Source: Goniomonas avonlea
Lineage: Eukaryota > Cryptophyceae > Goniomonadida > Goniomonadaceae
Assembly (NCBI GenBank): GCA_003573635.1
Contig: QUTJ01031454.1
Span: forward strand, 1-11,850
Length of the DNA: 11,850 nt
Direction: 5' to 3'
In this document: positions 1-7,800 of the stretch, piece after piece
Layout: every line of letters begins with the position of its first letter
Numbering within the stretch: the first letter of the stretch is position 1
Made by a program: the position numbers and the translations under genes
Notes under the pieces: model-generated
Database searches by the model: none
The model's input: the letters and a program-made list of their open reading frames with translations, nothing else
Told to the model about the DNA's origin: nothing

Positions 1-71
1 ACGTCGCACACGCCCCATACAGCAGTGCACAGGACACGCGAGGTACAGAGTTGGTCACGCACGCACAATAC

Positions 72-224
72 ACACAACCCCTCCCACGCCCCGATACAGC
101 AACTCCCACACTGATACAACACGCACCAACCACACAGCGCAAACTCCCACACTGATACAACACGCACCAACTAAACAGCGCAAACTCCCACACTGATACA
201 ACACGCACCGCCAATACAGCACCC
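72..224. repeat. 41-bp tandem repeat, three copies plus a degenerate copy
   Basis: Three near-identical 41-bp units begin at 102, 143 and 184, each opening with actcccacactgatacaaca; the third diverges in its last part. A degenerate partial unit precedes them at about 72-101. On the minus strand the array lies just downstream of the last exon I can place for the cupin gene, so it is probably inside an intron or the 3' part of that gene. Read on the minus strand each unit carries a gtgcgtgtt string resembling the GT donor starts of other introns in this window. No unique spacers separate the units. Confidence 0.9.
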
Positions 225-1548
225 CAGCCCCCAAGATAGCAGGTTGAAGTCGTCCTGGGGTCGCTGGCAGAAAGTTAGTGACCTTCAGCGCCCCAGTGGA
301 ACCAGCAGTCACTGTCATTCGAAGCTTACACTACCTGAATTTCGATAGTAGTGTACGGTCCAGGAGCGTGCACAACCCCTGCCAGGAAAAATCAATCGCC
401 CGAGCGTTGGCATTTCTTGAATTGGCATATCTTGAGAGATCCCAGAGATTGACGATGTGTTGGAAACCATATAAAAAACACACGCACACCTGTAGGAATG
501 GTCCAGCCATCGTAGGCTTTGACATCGTAGGGTGTCAGGAGTGTGTAACACTCATCGTCTACTCCGAATTTGCTCAACGCCGCAACGACCTGGTCAACTC
601 AGCGCCGGACGAAAGGCACAACTAGCGCACCTGTTCTTTCGAAACAGACGGCTTGAGACCGAGACGAGTGACACACTTCACATCCATATTGTACGGAGGG
701 ATGTTCAGAGGAGGCATAAAATATGCCTCAAGCTTGCCCTGGGGAATGGTCAACCAAAAAAGCCAGTCAGACGGCCGAGGGCATACCGGTCCACGAAGCA
801 CCGGCGCGCCGTCTGGTGAGACCTCAATGGTGCCACTGTGAACATGGCACGGGATTGGAGGGACCTCTTTGGCTTCACCGAACGAAGGTTTGACCTCCAC
901 TCCACCAATGTCCAAAACTGCAGATACTTGAGTGACACAACAATGATCGGCTCACTGGGAACCTTTGGTCAGAGGCCATTTCGATTTGAATTGTCCCAGA
1001 AGCGCCTGTTCTGCAACGGCTGCAGCATCTCGAAAGGAAACCAGCCGGGTTTCTTCTGTCCCTGGCACGCTGCTCTGTGTTAGTATGTGCGTATGAACAG
1101 CTTCGAACACAGACCGAAGGACGAGCTCAGTCAGTCCCTCGTTCGGAACAGATACTTCGTTCTCAGCCACTGTAAGAGACATGATCCACCATTCCACTTG
1201 ATAATAGCCTCTGGCGTCGACTGTATCCGGCGTGCTGCGATGGCGTCACAGGTGGTGGCGGACTGAACGAGGCCTACCTATTCGGTGCAAGGACAGAACG
1301 TCCTCGATATGCTGCACGCGATACAAGTGCCGCCTTCGCGAAGATCACTCCATTCTGCAAAGAGACAGTGTTGAGGACTGCCGCAGGAATCGCGTCGGGC
1401 GCAAGCGCCATCGCGATGTTCAGTAACGAGCTCGCTATCGAAGTTTCATGGGCAAATAAGGCACCCACAAATAGGAGGAGGGGTGCCCCGTCATGGGGGC
1501 TGGGGGGCAGGCAGGGTCGCCCATACAGGGTGTGAGACCCGTTGTCAT
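223..1548 (-). CDS. Cupin-fold protein, multi-exon, 3' end outside the window
   Basis: Proposed exons, in reading order: 1548-1527, 1434-1278, 1234-963, 917-787, 738-631, 589-490, 378-335 and 263 to about 223. All junctions keep phase, giving at least 291 residues. Cupin signatures are visible: HVH at residues 175-177, the later GKLEAYFMPP with E198, and PTGVVH at 262-267, which fits cupin motif 2 (P-x-G-x2-H). These would be the metal-binding residues of a beta-barrel related to type I mannose-6-phosphate isomerases; that relationship is an inference and the substrate is unknown. The junction around residue 279 restores EIQRPQDDFNLLSWG across an intron, which supports the splicing. Residues 1-150 match no family I recognise. 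Weak points: the intron 918-962 uses a poor donor (gttccc), although it is the only choice I found that keeps frame; the start at 1548 is the first in-frame ATG, but the frame stays open upstream for about 35 codons; the end is not seen. Confidence 0.72.
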
Positions 1549-1833
1549 GGGGATGGTCAACAATCCGGCACCCGATAGAATCGTGTTCGCGGCCTCAGCA
1601 GCGTTTTTGGCGCGTTCGTGGAGAGCTTCTGCTCGGGCTGTTTCGGTGAGTTTTACCCTTGTTTGCGAGCGTGGGTTGCATGCGCATGCAGCTTATGTTT
1701 GTTTGAGTTTTTGGCTCGTTCGGGGATTTTTTTTTTGCTTGGTGCCGCGTGTCATCTTCCCGCGGTTTTCCCTCTGCTCGTTCTTCTTCAGTTGCACGGG
1801 GTCCTTGACGTGTCGAAATCAGAGGCAGAAGCC
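1549..1833. promoter_or_regulatory. Head-to-head 5' region between cupin gene and ANK-RING gene
   Basis: The two flanking genes are transcribed away from each other, so both promoters should lie here. On the plus strand a strong donor (GTGAGT at 1646) and a pyrimidine-rich acceptor (ttcttcttcag ending at 1791) define a likely 146-bp intron, in the 5' UTR or early coding sequence of the plus gene. If used, an open frame from an ATG at 1493 to 1645 joins in phase to 1792 and on to the ATG at 1834. A run of ten T lies at about 1728-1737. I see no clear TATA element. Confidence 0.5.
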
Positions 1834-4800
1834 ATGTCTACTGGCGAAGTTGACCAATCGCATCCGAACTACTGGTCTGTGCACCTTTCAAACTGCGCTC
1901 GAAAGGGCGATTTGGAAGGTCTTCAGGATGCTCTCACACACAGTGCAAATCTTGAGGTGTGGAAAATACTCGTTCGAAAAAACAATGTTCAATGATGCGA
2001 TTCGTTTCAGTGGAGAGAAGTTCCTGGGGTCGAAGTGTCTGCCACCCCTCTGTGGTGGGCTGCCACGAACGGGCACATTGAAGCTGTTCAAAAATTGATA
2101 GACGCCGGGGCACACTTGGAAGCGAAAGACGAGCGAGAAGGCCTGACCCCGTGCGTTGCTTGGGCAGGGACCACTGTCTGAATGTTTGACACCTTTGCAG
2201 TTTACACCGTGCCGCGTTTCGGGGGTTTGTCGATGTTGTGGAGTTATTGTTGCTGAAAGGCGCGAATCTGCTCGCGCGGGGAAAGATGGAGTCCACACCA
2301 TTGCATCTTGCTGCACGTGGCGGCAAAACTGAAGTGGTGAAGACTCTCCTTGATTGGGGTGCTTCGATGGAGCTGGTCAACAAGCGTGGTGAAACCCCAC
2401 TGTTGGCGGCCGTGAATCTTGAGGTCCGACGCACCATGCTGGGTGCGCGTCCCAATCCTTGTCCTCTTGCAACTGTTGCAATGCTCGTTTCACGAACCAA
2501 AGTTTCCAACCTTGGCTCAACAGAGTTCGAGCCCACTCCCGTCGATGGGGAACCTCCACGTCAGGTGGTCGAGTTCAAGGTCAACCCATTCAGGAAACTC
2601 GAGGGCGATGTTGCCATGTTTTTTGAATGTGCCATCGACAGCGCATGGGCTCACATCGACAAGGTGATTTCGTCCTTGGCACTTGTTGGGACTGTCATGA
2701 CCCTTCACGCAGTGCCATGAGGTGTATCCTTACGACCTTTTGATCGGAGCTGAGAAGCTCCTCACCTTGTGCAAGGTGGGGGAGGCTATGATTGGGTATA
2801 CTACTCTGGAGCCATCAGCTCTCAACGAGTCCTGCCTCCACAACATCTTTGCCACTGTCTCCTGCTGCGTCCGCACCGAGATCGTGAGCCCGTTTGATTT
2901 TCTTTGATGTCGTTGCCAACTTGCTTGAACAGGAGGAAAGCAGCAAAAAGGGTGAGCAGAGATGGCGAAGCCTGGTCCTGAAGACCTACGAAAGTCTGTA
3001 CCATAACTCTGTGGCGAAGGGACTGAGGGCGGTCGCCATCCCAAAAATCACCATGGATGTATGCTCCTCTCCCTTGTGTGAAGTGTGTGTGCTCATTTGG
3101 AAATCGCAGCTTTGGGAGGCCATCTTGGGTATGCTTGCACGCACATTGTTTGGCGACGTTTACTGGACAAAAAAGGCTGTGTTCCAGGAACAGGACGCCA
3201 TCCGACAGAGGCAAATGTTGGCACCCCTGACCAAGGATTTCACTGTGAGCTCTCGCCAGCTGCGTTTGCCGCCGTCTCACTCTTTGCAGTATTTCCGCGG
3301 CCAACCCCCGGTTGTGTCCAAGCCGGAGTTGGAGCTCGCCTACCGTCGCTTGCATGCACTCAGCCCCAAAGGCCGTGCGCTCGTTAGCGAGGTGTGATCC
3401 GATTCGACCATTCTTCTGTGGCTCACGCGTCGCGAGAACAGGTCTCACAGGTCCTTCCGGAGGAGTATGACTATGTTCGCATGACGATGCGTCAGTTGGT
3501 CTTCTCTCTCCCTGAGACAACACGTGGGAAGAAGCGGGCAGCGCAGGGCAAACAGATCCAGCCCCCAGCTGATGGTGTTGTTGGCGGTACTTTGTGTCAT
3601 GGTGCCAAAGAGATCCAAGGCGGCGACCTTATCGAACTGAAGCAAGGCCTCGATTGGAGGTCGCTTGACGCCCATAGGGCCGGGATGAAACGGTATTGGG
3701 CCTCTCTTGAAGATTGCTGCAAACGCCGCGTTGTGTACATTCCAGCGAGGGAATACCATCGTTGCCTCACCGCTTGTGAGGACTGGGACATCCTTATGTC
3801 CATCCACATAAGCTACGAGGACGACAGCTTTATTGAGTACGACGAAGAGAAGGATGCGTACACTGTCGGTGAAGAATTCCTTGGGGAGGACGGGGTCGAC
3901 GACATGATTGACGCTTACAAGGCTGACCTGGTTAGTCTGACCCGAGTGGTTTTGAATGAGTGTTGCGAATGTCGAGGGGTGTGTTGACGGTACAGCTTTG
4001 ATTGCCTGCCCATGACTCCGTCGGCAGGAAAATTTGTGGAATGATGTGAATCAGATTGCCCGACTGTCTGAGGAGGCCTGCGACGAATTAGCCATGGACC
4101 TGTGCGTCGCTCTTCTTGTGTTGGTTGGGAGTCGTTTGGTTGTGGTGGGTGAGGTTCACACCTTGTTTGTGCGAGTGTGGTTGGGGTGCGGGGGCGTGCT
4201 TGCAGGGGAGACATTCTGGAGCCTGAATCCGTTGCTGTTGTGTGTGCGTGTGTGTTGCGTGTGTGTGTGCGCGCGCGCCTTTGAATGCCTGCTGGCGCAT
4301 AGTCCCAACTTACCCTCGCGCAGCTTCGAACTGGAGGCTCGCCGACTGTTTTGTGCGAAACTTTTTGAGGCCTATGAGGCCAACGAGAAGGAGAAAACAG
4401 CACTGGAGTCCATGGAGAAATTGATTCTTGAAGAAGAGCAGGAGAAGAAAAAGGAAGGCAAGAAGAAGAAAAAGAAGAAGAAGCAGAAGCGACGCGGTAA
4501 CGCTCCTAATGGGGCCGCAGATGGCGGTGACCAGGACGACAGCAGTGATGAGGACGACGATGATATTGAACTAATGCAGGTCCGTTGCTATTGAACCTCA
4601 TTCTGGTTGGAAATGCTCGCAATATCCAAACACAAGCCGGGATACCCAGGCTGGAATAGATTAGAGTACCCTTCATCTTCGTGGTATGAATCTTGTACAA
4701 TGTTTTTTGTTGTTGCGAGGAATGTTGCAACCCTATTGAACGCCGTCACAGGACAAGTTGTCGACCGGTCGCAGCAAGCGCCAGTCACAACGCGACCGAG

Positions 4801-7800
4801 AACGGCAGTCTCAGCAGTCGCCGCATTCTCGGGGCAGTGACAAGGATGCCTCAGCTGAAGAGCGGGAGCGTGTGCAAGTAAGCTTGTTGTTGCCCGTGTC
4901 GCTGTTGTTTTATGCCTCTCGCCCCCCTTGTCAGTGCTGCTCATGTGGTCTTGCCTCCTGAGCGTGTCGGCATCCTCTCTTCAGCGAAATCATTCTCATA
5001 CGCCAGCAGAGGGAAGAGGAGGAGGAGCGAAGAGCACTGGAGATGGCCATGGCTGAGTCTCTCAAGGAGTACGAGGCATTGCAGGCCGCCGCGGCCAGCA
5101 GCAAGGGCGCCCAGAACTACAATGCCGCTGCCCACGCTGCCGCGGTGGCCGCGTATGCGAGCTTCAAGGAAAACAGCAGCCCCCCTGCCGACGAATGGCA
5201 TGACGTGCAGGTTCCCCTTGTTGTCTTCCGCACCTCCACACGAACTGATTCCTGTTTTGACTGAGTTTGACTTTCTGCTGTTACCCGCGACATCACGATC
5301 TGCTATTATTGTTGCAAACGATTTTTCGGTAATTTGTTCACACGACAATATTTGAGCTTGTGATCAGTTCTCTACTACCACAACTGGTGACACCGGTTTG
5401 ACTTGGCTTTGACAGAAGAAGCACAAGCGCCGCAACGAGGGCGACCGAGCTCCTTCTCCCGAGCCAGATCAGCGCAGCATCAGTAATATGGACTCGGACG
5501 AAGAGCCGGATCCCGCCCGCTACAAAACCCGCTTGTGTGCTCGCTTTATTGCAACCAACAAGTGCAACTATGGCTCCAAGTGCACGTTCGCCCATGGCGA
5601 GCACGAGCTGCAGACCAAGCCTCACCTCAAGGTTACCCCCATGGACATGCCCAAGTACAAGACTAAACTGTGCAAGTCTTACCAGGTCAGCCCCGCCCCC
5701 ACACGCTCATGCCGCGCTAGATTCTGACTTCTTTTCCAGGATACCGGGCGTTGTCGGGACAGTGAGAAGTGCACTTTCGCGCATGGTGGTAGCGAGCTCC
5801 GCCCTGCACACACAAGTGGGCGGGCTGGTAGTGATGCAGGTAGTACAAATGGTTCGGACGCTGGTGGCCCAATGGACAGTGCACTCGCAGACCGTGTGAT
5901 TACGGGAGTGATGTCAATCCTGGAGGGCCAAGGCCAGAGCATCTGGATTGCAGAGGTGGGAGTGTCCCTGCGTCAGCGTATGGGTCGGTATGAATATGAG
6001 AACTTCATCAAGAGTGTCGGGGGCCTCAAGTCGTTCCTTGAGCGCTATCCGGACCTTTTCTCACTATCTGGCGACTTTTCTCGTGGTGCGGGTGTTGTAG
6101 ACCTCCGGGCCCCTGTGCGCAAGAAGTCACAGCAACACGCTCGCGAGCGTGAGCGTCAGCTTGAACGCGAGCGCGCGCGCCAGGGCATCACTGGTGATCC
6201 TAGCAAGCCAGGGTACCAAACCTCTCACCTCGCTGCGAGGGCGGGTGTTGATGGCCGTCGTGGCATGCTTGGTGCCTGGGACACGACTGGTTCCACCGGG
6301 GTTGGTCTACCGGACCCGGGCATGGACCCAAGCATGGACGCAATGTCCTCGTTTGTGGACGACTTGACAGGTTTGGGTGGACAGTTGGCTGAGTTCCGTG
6401 ATGATCTCGCCGGAGGTGCCTCCGCTGGAGAGTGGGAGCCCCCGATCTGGGCTCTGACCAACATTGAGGATGCCTTAGGTATTGACCGTGAGTTGCAGCC
6501 GCAAGGTGCTGGTGCCCCGCCCCCACCCTCAGGCGAACAGGGCCCCTCGGACGTTGAGAGCCCGACGTCTCAGCCTGAGCCTAAACAGCCGCCACGAGGG
6601 TCGTATGCTGCTGCTATTACACAGAATCTGCCGCCTAAGCCGTTGCAGCCCCCAGCGCCAGTGAAGGCTGCGCCCAAGCCACCGGAGACTCGACCAACAT
6701 TTGACTTTGACGATGGCATGGTGTTTGTGTGCACAGCCAACACCTACCAGGCATGTTCCCTTCCGACCCTTTTGTTTTTGCTCTTGGTGTTTCTGCTTGC
6801 TCACTTTGTTTGTGCTTCAGGAGTGCATGGACCGGAAGCTCTTGGGTTTGCCACGGCGCGATTACAAACTCGTGGCATCTGTCATTCCTGAGAAGACGGC
6901 CCTGTTCCTGTTCAACTTCACCACTCGTGAACTGCATGGCATCTTTGTCGCCGCCTCAAAGGGCGGGATGAATCTCATTCCTGAGGCCTGGGCCCGCCGT
7001 GGACCTGGTGTTCGTCCTTCCCAGGGTTCACCATTCCCTGCACAGCTGTTTTTTAGAATCTGGGACCGGTGCAAGCCCATTCCAGAATCTGCGATCCGGC
7101 ATTTGTTCAAAGGCAACAACCGTGTGCTTCAGCTGAGCAAGCCCGAGCTTGCCGATGTGCTCAACTCTTTCAAGCGCCACAATCCGCAGTTGGGCCGCTC
7201 TCGTCCTCCAACGGTTGCTCCCCCGCTCCCACCAACATCAGTAGCGGGGGTGCCCAGCGCCGTCCCCAACGGCGAACGCGCGGCCCTCCCCGCATCGACC
7301 AGCGGTCCTGCTCCAACTGCAACTGCAACTGGCCCTGCGGCCGCTCGCAAGCCTGAGTCGAGCAGCCAGGTCAAGGCAGGGGCTTCGTTCGCCTCTGTTG
7401 CGGCGTCGTTCGCCTCTGTTGCAGCTGGCAATTCTGGCCAGCAACAACCCCCGCAGCAGCAACCCCAGCAGCAGCAGATGTCGCAGCAGCAGCAAATGGC
7501 GCAGGCGCAGGCACACGCGCAACAGCAACAGCAGATGCAGATGATGCAGCAGGGTGGGAATCAAGCTCCAGGAGCTGTTCCCGTCGGTGGCGCAGGACGC
7601 GGCACCACCGTGCCAGAGGCTGTCGCCGCCTCGTGGGGAATGAACGCCATGTCTCTCGGATCGCTTCCATCGCTTGGAGCTGGTGCCTTTGATGCCGGTG
7701 GCTACCGGCCGTCGTTTGACAGCTCTTCAATGTTTGACACCTCGGCCATGGGCTCCAACTTCAATCAGAGCTTTGGTGGCAACCGGTTTGGCCAGCAGGG

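Noticed and set aside
72-224. CRISPR-like array.
   Set aside because: The 41-bp units are directly adjacent with no spacers, and the setting is a eukaryotic intron-rich gene.
1609-1660. A 19-nt minus-strand intron (gtaaaactcaccgaaacag) that would connect an upstream ATG to the cupin gene.
   Set aside because: Far shorter than any other intron here; the strong plus-strand splice donor in the same place is the simpler reading.
1934-2536. 200-codon open frame on the minus strand.
   Set aside because: It is the antisense shadow of the ankyrin exons, whose TPLH motifs are clear on the plus strand.
2822-3523. 233-codon open frame on the minus strand.
   Set aside because: It lies antisense to exons 4-7 of the large gene, where the plus strand splices consistently; no recognisable domain.
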